NCBI GenBank assembly: GCA_965235095.1
Contig: OZ249405.1
From: Fontibacterium abundans
GTDB lineage: Bacteria > Pseudomonadota > Alphaproteobacteria > Pelagibacterales > Pelagibacteraceae
Reading direction: 5' to 3' (one strand)
DNA length: 64,000 nt
The stretch's first letter is position 1. Every line of letters starts with the position of its first letter. The notes under the pieces are model-generated. The model saw nothing but the letters and a program-made list of their open reading frames with translations, was not told the origin of the DNA and did no database searches. Made by a program: the position numbers and the translations under genes. Of this stretch, positions 50,863 through 62,341 are shown one piece after another.

Positions 50863-51878
50863 CACTTAAAGTTCAAGAAAAAGTTATTGATAAAAATTAT
50901 TGCGACACACATGGTTTGTTAAAAGACAATCCTGTTTATAAGCCTTTTAGATATCCATGGTGCTATGATGCATGGTTGACTCAACAAAGAATTCACTGGT
51001 TGCCAGAAGAGGTTCCATTATCAGAAGATATTAGAGACTGGCAAAAAAAATTAACACAAGGTGAAAAGAATTTACTTACTCAAATTTTTAGATTTTTTAC
51101 TCAAGCGGATGTTGAGGTAAATAATTGTTATCTTAGACATTATACAAGCGTATTTAAACCAACCGAAGTTTTAATGATGATGACTGCGTTTTCAGCAATG
51201 GAAACAATTCATATCGCTGCTTACTCACATTTATTAGACACAATAGGAATGCCAGACTCTGAATATTCCGCATTTCTTAAATATAAAGAAATGAAAGATA
51301 AGTATGACTACATGAAAAATTTCAATACAAACAACAAACGTGAAATTGCTAAAACAGTAGCAGTATTTAGTGCCTTTACAGAAGGCCTTCAATTGTTTGC
51401 AAGTTTTGCAATTTTACTTAATTTTCCTAGATTTAATAAAATGAAAGGCATGGGCCAAATTGTTACTTGGTCTGTAAGAGATGAGACGCTTCATTGTAAT
51501 TCAATGATCAAAATTTTTAATACTTTTTGCGATGAAAACCCAGGATTACTTGATGAGAGTTTAAAAAAAGAAATTTATGATGCTTGCAGAACAATTGTTC
51601 ATCATGAAGATGCTTTTATAGATTTAGCATTTGAAATGGGTAATATTGAGGGATTAACAGCTCAGCAAGTTAAAGAATATATTAGATGGATTGCAAATCG
51701 TAGATTATCCCAATTACGTTTGAATGAGATTTATGAGGTTAAAGAGAATCCGTTAACTTGGCTAGACGATATGTTAAATGGTGTTGAACACATGAACTTC
51801 TTCGAAGGCAGAGCTACAGAATACTCTAAAGCTTCTACAAAAGGTTCTTGGGTTGAAGCCTTTGAATTTACAAAATAA
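50853..51878 (+). CDS. nrdB: Ribonucleotide reductase beta subunit NrdB
   Basis: Holds the diiron site and radical tyrosine. With the start at 50853 (342 residues), ligands are Asp86, Glu117, His120, Glu177, Glu211 and His214, and Tyr124 sits at the position of the radical Tyr122 of E. coli. The ATG at 50853 is preferred because GAGGA at 50839-50843 is 9 bp before it and is too close to the ATG at 50844. This is class Ia, so oxygen is needed. It overlaps nrdA by 10 bp. Confidence 0.95.
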   Translation: MSVALKVQEKVIDKNYCDTHGLLKDNPVYKPFRYPWCYDAWLTQQRIHWLPEEVPLSEDIRDWQKKLTQGEKNLLTQIFRFFTQADVEVNNCYLRHYTSVFKPTEVLMMMTAFSAMETIHIAAYSHLLDTIGMPDSEYSAFLKYKEMKDKYDYMKNFNTNNKREIAKTVAVFSAFTEGLQLFASFAILLNFPRFNKMKGMGQIVTWSVRDETLHCNSMIKIFNTFCDENPGLLDESLKKEIYDACRTIVHHEDAFIDLAFEMGNIEGLTAQQVKEYIRWIANRRLSQLRLNEIYEVKENPLTWLDDMLNGVEHMNFFEGRATEYSKASTKGSWVEAFEFTK

Positions 51879-51885
51879 TTTAAAA

Positions 51886-53013
51886 TTACCTTTTATCTAT
51901 CGGTTGAACTTTTCGATGAACCGAACCTGTATATTTTGAAAGGGGTCTGATCAATCTATTATCTTTTAGTTGCTCGTTTACATGAGCTGACCATCCTGTA
52001 ATTCTTGTAATTACGAAAATTGGAGTAAAAAAATCAACATCAAATCCCATTAAGTAATAAGTAGGACCAGATGGAAAATCTAAATTTGGAAATATATTTT
52101 TTTCTTTAATCATTGTTTCTTCTAATATTTTAGAAATTTTAGGAAATTTCTCATTTTTATAAAATTCTGCCGTTTTGTAATAATATTTAGTCATTGTTGG
52201 CACTCTAGAATCTCCTTTTTTATAAACACGATGACCAAAACCGATAATTAAATCCTTATTTTTTATTTTATTGAGAATATATTTTTCAGCATTTTCAGGT
52301 TCTTTAATGTCAAAGAACATTTCCATTACCGCCTCATTCGCACCGCCATGTAGCGGTCCTTTTAATGCACTAATTCCTCCAACGATTGCACTGTGAATAT
52401 CAGCAAGTGTACTTGTTATAACTCGTGATGCAAAAGTTGAGGCATTAAAGCTATGTTCAGCGTATAAAATTAAAGACACATCAAATGCTTTAACAACATC
52501 TTTGCTTGGCACTTTTCCAAAACACATATGAAAAAAATTTTCACTAAAGCTTAAATCTTTTTTTGGATCAATAATATCTAATCCTTTTCTTGTCCTAAAA
52601 TTTGCAGCAACTGCTGTTGGAGTTTTCGCAAAAATTCTTATAAATTTTTTGTAATTAGCTTCGATAGTATTTTTAGTAGTTTCAGAGTCTTCTAAACCTA
52701 AGTGGCTAACGGAAGTTCTAGTCGTGTCCATCGGATGCGCATTTTTAGGATAGCTTTGAATAACTTTTTTTAAATTAGAACTAATTTCTCTATTGTTTCT
52801 TTCTTCTTCTTGAAATTTAGCTAGTTGTGATTTGTTGGGAAGCTCACCATTTAATAACAAGTAAGCAACTTCCTCAAACACACATGCTTCAGCGAGATCC
52901 TGAACGGCATAACCTCTGTAGGTTAAAGAATTGATGTCTGGCATTACTTCTGAAACTTTGGTTTCATCAGCAATAACGCCAACCAGTCCTTTCTTAATCT
53001 CCACTTCGGCCAT
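51886..53013 (-). CDS. prpC: 2-methylcitrate synthase PrpC
   Basis: Condenses propionyl-CoA with oxaloacetate. The 375-residue citrate-synthase-fold protein has HGGANEAVMEMFFDIKEPEN and GFGHRVYKKGDSRVP with the active-site histidines. The short length and the neighbouring prpB favour methylcitrate synthase over citrate synthase. It is 2 bp downstream of prpB. The dehydratase prpD is not in the window. Confidence 0.92.
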   Translation of the reverse strand: MAEVEIKKGLVGVIADETKVSEVMPDINSLTYRGYAVQDLAEACVFEEVAYLLLNGELPNKSQLAKFQEEERNNREISSNLKKVIQSYPKNAHPMDTTRTSVSHLGLEDSETTKNTIEANYKKFIRIFAKTPTAVAANFRTRKGLDIIDPKKDLSFSENFFHMCFGKVPSKDVVKAFDVSLILYAEHSFNASTFASRVITSTLADIHSAIVGGISALKGPLHGGANEAVMEMFFDIKEPENAEKYILNKIKNKDLIIGFGHRVYKKGDSRVPTMTKYYYKTAEFYKNEKFPKISKILEETMIKEKNIFPNLDFPSGPTYYLMGFDVDFFTPIFVITRITGWSAHVNEQLKDNRLIRPLSKYTGSVHRKVQPIDKR

Positions 53014-53015
53014 TA

Positions 53016-53921
53016 TTATTCATGTCCTTTTTTGGAAAAATTAAATACAGAACTGTCAAATTCACTATATTTTTCATACTCAACTAACTCATATAATCTT
53101 TTTCTAGTCTGCATTTTATCAATTACATTATTTTGATGACCATCCTTGAATATCTGTCTTAATCCATCTTCAACATTTTTTAATGCTAATCTTTGTGTTG
53201 TTACTGGATAAATAACTAAATTATAACCAAGGTTATTAAGTTCTTTAGCAGAAAGTAATTTTGACTTTCCAAATTCAGTCATGTTTGCAAGTAAGTATGC
53301 TTTTGTAGCTTTTCTAATTTCTTCAAATTCTTTTTCATCTTTTAGCGCCTCAGGAAAAATCATATCAGCACCAGCATCAACATAAGCCTTTATTCTTGAA
53401 ATTGTTTTATCTAAACCTTCAACGGCGTTAGCGTCAGTTCTTGCTATAATTAGAAAATTTTTATCTTTTCTAGCTTTAACTGCTGATTTTATTTTTTTAA
53501 CCATCTCACTAGCGCTAACCACATCTTTATTATCTAAGTGTCCGCATCTTTTAGGGTTAAACTGATCCTCAATATGACAACCTGAAATTCCAAAATTTTC
53601 AAAAGTTTCTATTGTTCGCGCACAGTTCATTGCTTCGCCAAATCCTGTATCGGCATCAACAATTGAAGGTAAATTTGTAACTCTTGAAATTTGTTCTGCT
53701 CTATAAGAAACTTCCGTTAAAGTTGTAAGCCCGATATCAGGAATTCCTAAATCATTAGCCACAACTGCGCCTGATATATAAACGCCATCATAACCAATTT
53801 CTTCAATTAACTTTGCAACTAGAGGATTGTAAGCTCCCGGAAAGCGAATAAGTTTTCCTGTTTTTAATTTTTTTTGTAAGTCAGCTCTTTTTTCTGTGGG
53901 TGTCTTTTTAACAAAATACAT
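53016..53921 (-). CDS. prpB: Methylisocitrate lyase PrpB
   Basis: Splits 2-methylisocitrate to pyruvate and succinate. The 301 residues form an isocitrate-lyase barrel with the catalytic KRCGHLDNKD motif, DADTGFGEAMNCARTIETFE and a metal-site IARTDANA. This fits PrpB. With prpC it gives most of the methylcitrate cycle, which would consume propionyl-CoA made by the AcuI-type reductase. The phosphatase gene ends 2 bp from its start. Confidence 0.92.
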   Translation of the reverse strand: MYFVKKTPTEKRADLQKKLKTGKLIRFPGAYNPLVAKLIEEIGYDGVYISGAVVANDLGIPDIGLTTLTEVSYRAEQISRVTNLPSIVDADTGFGEAMNCARTIETFENFGISGCHIEDQFNPKRCGHLDNKDVVSASEMVKKIKSAVKARKDKNFLIIARTDANAVEGLDKTISRIKAYVDAGADMIFPEALKDEKEFEEIRKATKAYLLANMTEFGKSKLLSAKELNNLGYNLVIYPVTTQRLALKNVEDGLRQIFKDGHQNNVIDKMQTRKRLYELVEYEKYSEFDSSVFNFSKKGHE

Positions 53922-53923
53922 AA

Positions 53924-54595
53924 TTAATTTAAAAATTTCATTTTGGATAATATTCCATTCATTTCGGTAAAGTCATTAATAAAATGATTGTGATAAATGC
54001 TATTTTGATCTTTCTCTGTATAACCACCTTTTACTAGAATAAAATTTACCTTTGCTATTCTTGCAGTTTCAGCATCAGTTTCGCTATCGCCAACCATAAT
54101 GCTGTCTTCTTTTTTTACATCTAAAATTTCTAATATATTTGTTAAATGTCTTGGATCTGGCTTTCTATATTCAAAAGTATCAGCTCCCGCGATGTAATCA
54201 AAAAATTCAATAAGATTAATTTCTTTAAGAAGTTTTTTAGCTAAAGATTCCATTTTGTTTGTACAAATAGCAAAATTAATTTTTTGTGTTTTTCCCCAAG
54301 CAAGAAACTCATTAACACCTTTAATAATTTGTGATTTTTTTGAAATATTTTCTCTATAATAATTAATAAATTCTTCAGTCATTTTTTTATGAATATTCTG
54401 ATCGAATTTTTTTCCATCTTCTTTTAAAGATTTCAAAATCATATTGGCAGTCCCTCTACCAGCTAAATGACGTATACTTGTAAGTGGTTTTTGATGGTAA
54501 CCAAATTTTTGCATTACATAATTATGAGCATCCATTAAATCAGGCGCAGAATCTACTAGCGTTCCATCCAGATCAAAAACTATTGCTTTGTTCAT
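53924..54595 (-). CDS. gph: HAD phosphatase, phosphoglycolate phosphatase type
   Basis: A 223-residue HAD hydrolase with the nucleophile motif FDLDGTLVDSAPDL (Asp8, Asp10), a helical cap and the later VGDSETDAETARIAKV motif. It resembles Gph, which removes phosphate from 2-phosphoglycolate; other small sugar phosphates are possible. It is the first gene of the minus-strand run with prpB and prpC. A 12-bp palindrome lies upstream (54658-54669). Confidence 0.88.
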   Translation of the reverse strand: MNKAIVFDLDGTLVDSAPDLMDAHNYVMQKFGYHQKPLTSIRHLAGRGTANMILKSLKEDGKKFDQNIHKKMTEEFINYYRENISKKSQIIKGVNEFLAWGKTQKINFAICTNKMESLAKKLLKEINLIEFFDYIAGADTFEYRKPDPRHLTNILEILDVKKEDSIMVGDSETDAETARIAKVNFILVKGGYTEKDQNSIYHNHFINDFTEMNGILSKMKFLN

Positions 54596-54657
54596 AAGTT
54601 AATTGAAAAAAATTAGTAGTTAAAAGAAATAATTTGTGAGTTAAATTATTAAAATCA

Positions 54658-54669
54658 TTACTATAGTAA
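54658..54669. repeat. 12-bp palindrome in the gph-glmU spacer
   Basis: TTACTATAGTAA is its own reverse complement and lies in the 132-bp divergent spacer between the phosphatase and glmU-like genes. It could bind a dimeric regulator, but a 12-mer of AT-rich bases may be chance. Confidence 0.3.
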
Positions 54670-54727
54670 CATTACTCAAATAGCAATAAATCATAAACTT
54701 GAATTAAAGTTATTTATAAATTTAATT

Positions 54728-55339
54728 ATGATTGAATCTGAAAAATTATTACAAAATAAAATCAAAAGACTAGCAATTAAAAAAGGAGTTAAATTAATTT
54801 CTTCAGACTCAATTTATTTATCCTCAGACACAAAATTTGGTAAAAATGTTTTAATCGAACCATACGTAATTATAGGCAAGGGTGTTAAAATTGGTAACAA
54901 TGTAAAAATTTTAAGTTTTTCTTATATAGAAAAAACAAAAATTGGTAACAATGTAACGATTGGACCATTTGCAAGATTAAGACCTGATACCGTTTTAGAA
55001 GACAATTCTAAAATTGGAAATTTTGTTGAAATAAAAAAATCTAGAGTTGGAAAAAATTCTAAAGTTAATCACCTGAGTTATATTGGAGATTCAATATTAG
55101 GAAAAAATGTAAATGTTGGCGCAGGAACAATTACTTGTAACTATGATGGTAAAAATAAATATAAAACTAAAATTTTAGATAATGCTTTTATTGGTTCAAA
55201 CAGTTCTTTAGTTGCTCCAGTAAAAATAGGAAAGAACACAGTGATTGGAGCAGGCTCCACTATTACCAAAGATGTAAAAGACAACACTCTTGCTTTAAGC
55301 AGAATTTCTCAAAGAGAGTTTAAAAAAATAAAAAAATAA
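54728..55339 (+). CDS. glmU: GlmU-like acetyltransferase domain only
   Basis: A 203-residue left-handed beta-helix protein equivalent to the C-terminal half of GlmU: GPFARLRPDTVLEDNSKIGN, then GAGTITCNYDGKNKYKTKIL and a GAGSTITKDVKDN end. GlmU in E. coli has 456 residues, with an N-terminal uridylyltransferase that is missing here. The product should acetylate glucosamine-1-phosphate. It is followed 9 bp later by glmS, so the two are co-transcribed. Confidence 0.87.
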   Translation: MIESEKLLQNKIKRLAIKKGVKLISSDSIYLSSDTKFGKNVLIEPYVIIGKGVKIGNNVKILSFSYIEKTKIGNNVTIGPFARLRPDTVLEDNSKIGNFVEIKKSRVGKNSKVNHLSYIGDSILGKNVNVGAGTITCNYDGKNKYKTKILDNAFIGSNSSLVAPVKIGKNTVIGAGSTITKDVKDNTLALSRISQREFKKIKK

Positions 55340-55348
55340 AAATAATTT

Positions 55349-57169
55349 ATGTGCGGTATTATTGGTATTGCCAGTTATAAAGATATTTCAAAAGAAATTT
55401 TAGAATCATTAAAAAAACTTGAATATCGAGGTTACGACTCTGCTGGTATATCGACAATTAACAATGGAGAAATAGTTGAGAATAAATGTGCCGGTAAAGT
55501 TTCTGATTTAGAAAAATTAATAAACAAAACATCATTGTCAGGGAATATTGGAATTGGCCACGTTCGTTGGGCCACTCATGGAGTTCCAAATCAAGCAAAC
55601 GCACATCCACATTCTTCAGAGGAAGTATCTGTTGTTCATAACGGAATTATTGAAAATTCTTTAATTATTAAAAATGAATTAATTGCAAAAGGCCATATTT
55701 TTAAATCTCAAACAGATACTGAAGTTGTGACTCATCTTATTACAGAAAATTTAAAGAAAATGAATTATTTAGATTCTGTATTTGAAACATTAAAGAAATT
55801 AGAAGGAAGTTTTGCATTAGGAATTATTTTTAAGAAATTTAATAATTTAATTGTAGGCGCAAGAAGAGGAAGTCCACTTGCAGTTGGTTATGGAGATAAA
55901 GAAAAATACATTGGTTCAGATTCTTATGCTTTAAACGCTATGACTAAAGAAGTCTCTTATCTGGATGATGGAGATGTATGTGTTTTAACTAAAGATGAAA
56001 TTGAATTTTTTGACAAAAATAAGAAAAAAATTAAAAAAAAAATACATAAATTAGCTAATGAAGAAGGAAATTATAATAAAGAAAATTTTAGAGATTTTAT
56101 GTCCAAAGAAATTTCTGAGCAACCAGAAGTTATTAAGAAATGTATTAATGAATATCTCGATAAAATAAGAAAAGAGATCAATATAGTTAATTTTCCAGTT
56201 GATCCTAAAAAAGTAACAAAAGTTAACTTGATAGGGTGCGGAACAGCATACCATGCTTGTATAGTTGGAAAATATTGGTTTGAAGAGTTTACCAATATAG
56301 ATGTTTGCGTAGATGTTGCTTCAGAATTTAGATATAGAAATAATAAAATAAAAGAAAATGAACTTTACATTTTCGTTTCTCAATCAGGAGAAACCGCAGA
56401 TACGATAGCAGCTTTAGATTTTTGTAAAAAAAAAGGTGCAAAAACGTGCGCAATTGTAAATGTTACTGAAAGTTCATTATCAAGATTGTCAGATTTGGTT
56501 TTACCAATTCATGTTGGACCGGAAGTTGGCGTAGCCTCAACAAAAGCTTTTACAGGACAGATTTTAGTTCTTTTGTTATTCATTTTAAAAATTGCAAGAA
56601 TTAGAAATGAAATAAAAGAAGAAGAATATTTAAATATTATTAAAGATTTAGAAAATATTCATTCTAATGTTGCGTTAATTTTAAATAATAAAAAGTTAAT
56701 TGAAGATTTAGCGGTTGATTTTATAGATATTAAAGGTTCTATGTTTTTAGGTAGAGGTCTTTCTTTTCCAATCGCATTAGAAGGCGCTCTCAAATTTAAA
56801 GAACTTACATATCTACACGCAGAAGGTTATCCAGCTGGCGAAATGAAGCATGGTCCTTTAGCTTTAGTTGAAAATGGAATGCCAGTTATTGTTATTGCTC
56901 CAAAAGATAGATTTTATGAAAAAACAATCTCAAATATGCAGGAAGTTATTGCCAGAGGTGGAAAAATTTTATTAATTTCTGATCACGCAAAAGAGGTTGG
57001 GACAAGTGAAAATATTTGGTCAGAAATTAGAATTCCAAAAATTAACAAATTTCTTTCTCCATTTTTAAGCAACATTCCTTTACAATTACTTGCCTATTAT
57101 GTTGCTTTAAAAAAAGGTAACGATATAGATAAGCCAAGAAATTTAGCTAAATCTGTTACAGTTGAATAA
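55349..57169 (+). CDS. glmS: Glucosamine-6-phosphate synthase GlmS
   Basis: Makes glucosamine-6-phosphate from fructose-6-phosphate and glutamine. The 606 residues start MCGIIGIASY with the catalytic Cys2 of the glutaminase domain, then GHVRWATHG and NGIIENS. Two SIS domains follow (GTAYHACIVG, SQSGETADT, AEGYPAGEMKHGP), and the end is AKSVTVE. It is normal in length. No glmS ribozyme or small RNA target is visible in the 9-bp spacer before it. Confidence 0.97.
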   Translation: MCGIIGIASYKDISKEILESLKKLEYRGYDSAGISTINNGEIVENKCAGKVSDLEKLINKTSLSGNIGIGHVRWATHGVPNQANAHPHSSEEVSVVHNGIIENSLIIKNELIAKGHIFKSQTDTEVVTHLITENLKKMNYLDSVFETLKKLEGSFALGIIFKKFNNLIVGARRGSPLAVGYGDKEKYIGSDSYALNAMTKEVSYLDDGDVCVLTKDEIEFFDKNKKKIKKKIHKLANEEGNYNKENFRDFMSKEISEQPEVIKKCINEYLDKIRKEINIVNFPVDPKKVTKVNLIGCGTAYHACIVGKYWFEEFTNIDVCVDVASEFRYRNNKIKENELYIFVSQSGETADTIAALDFCKKKGAKTCAIVNVTESSLSRLSDLVLPIHVGPEVGVASTKAFTGQILVLLLFILKIARIRNEIKEEEYLNIIKDLENIHSNVALILNNKKLIEDLAVDFIDIKGSMFLGRGLSFPIALEGALKFKELTYLHAEGYPAGEMKHGPLALVENGMPVIVIAPKDRFYEKTISNMQEVIARGGKILLISDHAKEVGTSENIWSEIRIPKINKFLSPFLSNIPLQLLAYYVALKKGNDIDKPRNLAKSVTVE

Positions 57170-57176
57170 TTTATTC

Positions 57177-57205
57177 TTGTAGGCTTAGAACACTCTATAT
57201 ATATA
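57177..57205 (+). promoter_or_regulatory. Possible promoter for the DAHP synthase gene
   Basis: TTGTAG (57177-57182) and TATATA (57200-57205) are spaced by 17 bp after the glmS stop. The predicted start is only about 7 bases before the ATG at 57219, so the mRNA would have a very short leader. Confidence 0.4.
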
Positions 57206-57218
57206 CTGTAGGTTGAAT

Positions 57219-58595
57219 ATGAAAAATTGGAAACCAGATTCTTGGAGAGCTAAAACTGCAAAGCATTTACCTGTTTATGAAAACGAAGGTAAATTAAATG
57301 AAGTTTTAAAGGAAATTTCTAAATTTCCACCACTCGTTTTTGCAGGAGAGACGCGCACACTTAAACATATGCTAGGAGAAGTGAGCGAAGGAAAAGCTTT
57401 TTTATTTCAAGGTGGAGATTGCGCTGAAAGTTTTGAAGAATTTCATCCAGATAATATTAGAGATTTATTTAAAGTTATTTTACAGGTTTCTTTAATACTT
57501 ACCGTTTCATCACATCTACCAATAGTAAAAATAGGTAGAGTTGCTGGTCAATTCTCTAAACCAAGAAGTTCTTCTACAGAAGTTGTAAACGGTAAAGAAC
57601 TTCCTAGTTACTTAGGGGATAATATCAACGGTATGAAATTTGATGAACAGTCTAGAAGGCCAGATCCTGCAAGATTATTAAAATCTTATTCACAATCTGC
57701 CTCAACATTAAATTTATTAAGAGCATTTTCTCAAGGAGGGTTTGCCGATTTAAGCAAAGTCCACTTATGGAATATGGACTTCGTAAACAAAAGTGCTGAT
57801 AAAAAATTCAAAGAGATTCAAAATAAAGTTATGGAAGCTTTAAATTTTATGCATGCTTGTGGCATAACTATTGAGCAAAATAGACGATTAAGAACAGTAA
57901 ATTTTTACACAAGTCATGAGGCCTTACATCTTCCTTATGAAGAAGCAATGACTCGAGTAGATTCGACAACGGGTGAACACCACGATACTTCAGCACATTT
58001 TTTATGGATTGGAGATCGTACTAGGCAAATAGATGGCGCACACGTGGAGTTTTGTAGAGGAATTAAAAATCCAATAGGAATTAAATGCGGACCTAGTTTA
58101 GATCCAAAAGAATTGATTAAGTTAATCGAAGTATTAAATCCAGAAGATGAAGCTGGAAGAATAACTTTAATAGCTAGATTTGGTCATGATAAAGTTGAAA
58201 AGTTTTTACCAAAACTTATTCAGGCTGTTAAGAAATCAAATAAAAAAGTAATTTGGTCATGCGATCCTATGCATGGTAATACTATAAAATCTACTACTGG
58301 ATTTAAAACTAGACCATTTAAAGATATAATTACCGAAGTAAAAAGTTTCTTTGATGTGCATCAAGGCGAAGGAACTTACGCTGGCGGACTTCATATCGAA
58401 ATGACAGGAAAAAATGTTACAGAATGTATTGGCGGAGCACAAAATATTACTGATAAAGATTTATCAAGTAGATACCATACGCATTGTGATCCTAGATTGA
58501 ATGCAAATCAAGCTATAGAGTTGGCTTTCCTTATTTCTGAAGAAATTAAGAAAAATTCTAAATACTTAATAAATTCCATTAGAAAAGCTTCTTAA
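57219..58595 (+). CDS. DAHP synthase, class II
   Basis: First step of the shikimate pathway, joining PEP and erythrose-4-phosphate. The 458 residues have FQGGDCAESFEEFHPDNIRD, KIGRVAGQFSKPRSS, the metal-site WSCDPMHGNT and a late HTHCDPRLN. This is the plant-like class II enzyme, unrelated in sequence to AroF/G/H. The ATG at 57219 is used because a TTG at 57213 adds only two residues. Feedback control cannot be seen. Confidence 0.94.
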   Translation: MKNWKPDSWRAKTAKHLPVYENEGKLNEVLKEISKFPPLVFAGETRTLKHMLGEVSEGKAFLFQGGDCAESFEEFHPDNIRDLFKVILQVSLILTVSSHLPIVKIGRVAGQFSKPRSSSTEVVNGKELPSYLGDNINGMKFDEQSRRPDPARLLKSYSQSASTLNLLRAFSQGGFADLSKVHLWNMDFVNKSADKKFKEIQNKVMEALNFMHACGITIEQNRRLRTVNFYTSHEALHLPYEEAMTRVDSTTGEHHDTSAHFLWIGDRTRQIDGAHVEFCRGIKNPIGIKCGPSLDPKELIKLIEVLNPEDEAGRITLIARFGHDKVEKFLPKLIQAVKKSNKKVIWSCDPMHGNTIKSTTGFKTRPFKDIITEVKSFFDVHQGEGTYAGGLHIEMTGKNVTECIGGAQNITDKDLSSRYHTHCDPRLNANQAIELAFLISEEIKKNSKYLINSIRKAS

Positions 58596-58648
58596 AATTA
58601 TTTTTTAATAATTTTTTTGCTTCAAACTTAAAAAAAAGTAAAAATATT

Positions 58649-59395
58649 ATGATGACAGCAGCAGATAGAATTCAATTCATTAAAAACTGGATTAAAAACT
58701 ATTGTAATTCAATGGAAAAAAAACCCGATAGCTTAGTAGTTGGGGTTTCAGGAGGAATTGATTCAGCAGTAGTAAGTACTATTTCAGCAATGACAGGAAT
58801 GAAAGTCAAAGCCTTATCTATGCCAATTAGACAATTAAAATTTCAAGATGATTTAAGTAGAGCTCATTTAAAGTGGTTAAAGAATAAATTTCCTAATGTA
58901 GATGAAGTAATTATTAATTTAGATGAAGTTTTTAATAGCTTTGAAAAAACATTAGGACAATTTAATAATGAACTTGCTTTTGCAAATTCTAGATCAAGAT
59001 TACGAATGGCTACGCTTTATCAAGTTGCGGGCGCAAATAATGGAATTGTTGTTGGAACTGGAAATAAAATAGAGGATTTTGGAGTTGGGTTTTTTACAAA
59101 ATATGGAGATGGAGGCGTTGATATTTCTCCAATCGCAGATTGTCTAAAATCTCAAGTATGGGAGATGGGTAAAGAACTTAAAATACTAGAAGATATTATC
59201 AATGCAGCACCCACAGACGGATTATGGGAAGACGGAAGAACAGACGAACGTCAATTAGGAATGTCTTATGAAGACTTAGAAAAAGCTATGCTTAATTCAA
59301 AAGATAAAAATTATGAAAAATATTTAAAAATTAGAAAAAGAAATCTTCATAAAATGAACTTAATCCCAATTTGTAAATTTAATAACAATGAATAA
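58649..59395 (+). CDS. nadE: NAD synthetase NadE (ammonia-dependent type)
   Basis: Last step of NAD synthesis: nicotinic acid adenine dinucleotide to NAD. The 248 residues have the PP-loop SGGIDS at 34-39, FANSRSRLRMATLYQVA, GTGNKIEDFGVGFFTKYGDG and LWEDGRTDERQLGMSYEDLE. There is no glutaminase domain, so it needs ammonia directly. Two adjacent ATGs (58649, 58652) are equally possible. It overlaps cysS by 8 bp. Confidence 0.94.
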   Translation: MMTAADRIQFIKNWIKNYCNSMEKKPDSLVVGVSGGIDSAVVSTISAMTGMKVKALSMPIRQLKFQDDLSRAHLKWLKNKFPNVDEVIINLDEVFNSFEKTLGQFNNELAFANSRSRLRMATLYQVAGANNGIVVGTGNKIEDFGVGFFTKYGDGGVDISPIADCLKSQVWEMGKELKILEDIINAAPTDGLWEDGRTDERQLGMSYEDLEKAMLNSKDKNYEKYLKIRKRNLHKMNLIPICKFNNNE

Positions 59396-60736
59396 TTTAA
59401 AAATTTACAATACTTTAAGCAGAGGAAAAGAAGAATTTATTCCCTTAAATAAAAATTCAGTTGGAATGTATGTCTGCGGTCCAACTGTTTATGATGATCC
59501 ACATATTGGTAACGCTAGACCATTAATTGTTTTTGATCTTGTATTTAGAATTTTAATAAAAAATTTTGGAAAAAATAAAGTTAATTATGTCAGAAATATC
59601 ACTGACATAGATGATAAGATTATACAAAGAGCTAATGAGTTAAAAATTAATATTAATGAACTTACAAAAAGTGTCACAGATATTTTTTTATCAGATTGTA
59701 AATATTTAAATTGTTTAATTCCAAATAATCAGCCTAAAGCTACTGATAATATAGCTGGCATGATTCAAATGATTGAAAATTTATTAGCTAAAAAATTTGC
59801 ATATATTAAAGATGGCAATGTTTATTTTAATGTAAATAAATTTAAAGATTACGGAAAATTATCTAATAAGAATCCAAAAGATTTAATTTCTGGATCAAGA
59901 GTAGAAATTTCAGAATTAAAAAATAACCCTTTAGATTTTGTTTTATGGAAACCATCGAAAGATAAAGAGCCCTTTTGGGAATCACCCTGGGGAAAAGGAA
60001 GGCCTGGTTGGCATATAGAATGTTCTGCTATGTCTGAAAAATATTTAGGCAAAGAATTTGATCTGCATTGTGGAGGATTAGATCTTATATTTCCTCATCA
60101 TGAAAATGAGATAGCGCAATCAATTTGCGCAAATGATTCCAGTTTTTTTGCAAAGTATTGGATGCACAATGGTTATGTAACTGTTGATGGAAAAAAAATG
60201 TCAAAATCTGATGGAAATTTCATAACAATTAATAATTTAAAGAATAATTTTAATGGCCAAGTGGTTAGATTATCTATTTTAGGCACTCACTATAGACAGC
60301 CTTTAGACTGGAATTTAAAAATTTTAGAAACAAATAAAAAAATATTAGAGAATTGGTACAGTTTTTATTCCCCTAATGAAGATCACATTAGTGATGAAAT
60401 TTTTAACATTTTATTAGATGATTTAAATACACCAAAATTTATAACAAGCATTCATAGTCTTTATAACAAAGCCAAAACTGGCGATGCCAAAGCTAGAAAA
60501 AATTTAAATTCTGCACTTAGATTTATTGGTTTATTTAATGAAAATGAAGAACAGTTTAATGTTCTAAGAAAAAAAACAAAACTAGATTTAAGTGAGATTG
60601 AAAAGTTAATAGAACAAAGAAATCTTGCTAGAAAAGATAAAGATTTTAAAAAAGCTGATACAATTAGATTGGATCTTGAAAAAAATGGAATTTTAATTGA
60701 AGATCTTAACGACAAAACACATTGGAAGCATAAATA

Positions 60737-60737
<1 letters not shown>
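59388..60737 (+). CDS. cysS: Cysteinyl-tRNA synthetase CysS
   Basis: Class I synthetase of 449 residues. The signature is HIGN at 39-42 instead of HIGH, and KMSKS is at 270-274. Zinc ligands include Cys30 (MYVCGPTVYDD), CSAMSEKY and the HCGGLDLIFPHHENE motif. The C-terminal part has the short LARKDKDFKKADTIRLDLEK tail. It is tightly packed between nadE and cimA. Confidence 0.96.

Positions 60738-62340
<1,603 letters not shown>

Positions 62341-62341
<1 letters not shown>

Noticed and set aside
56051..56295. Two overlapping minus-strand frames inside glmS
   Set aside because: Complement of the conserved GlmS linker and SIS domain; no independent support.
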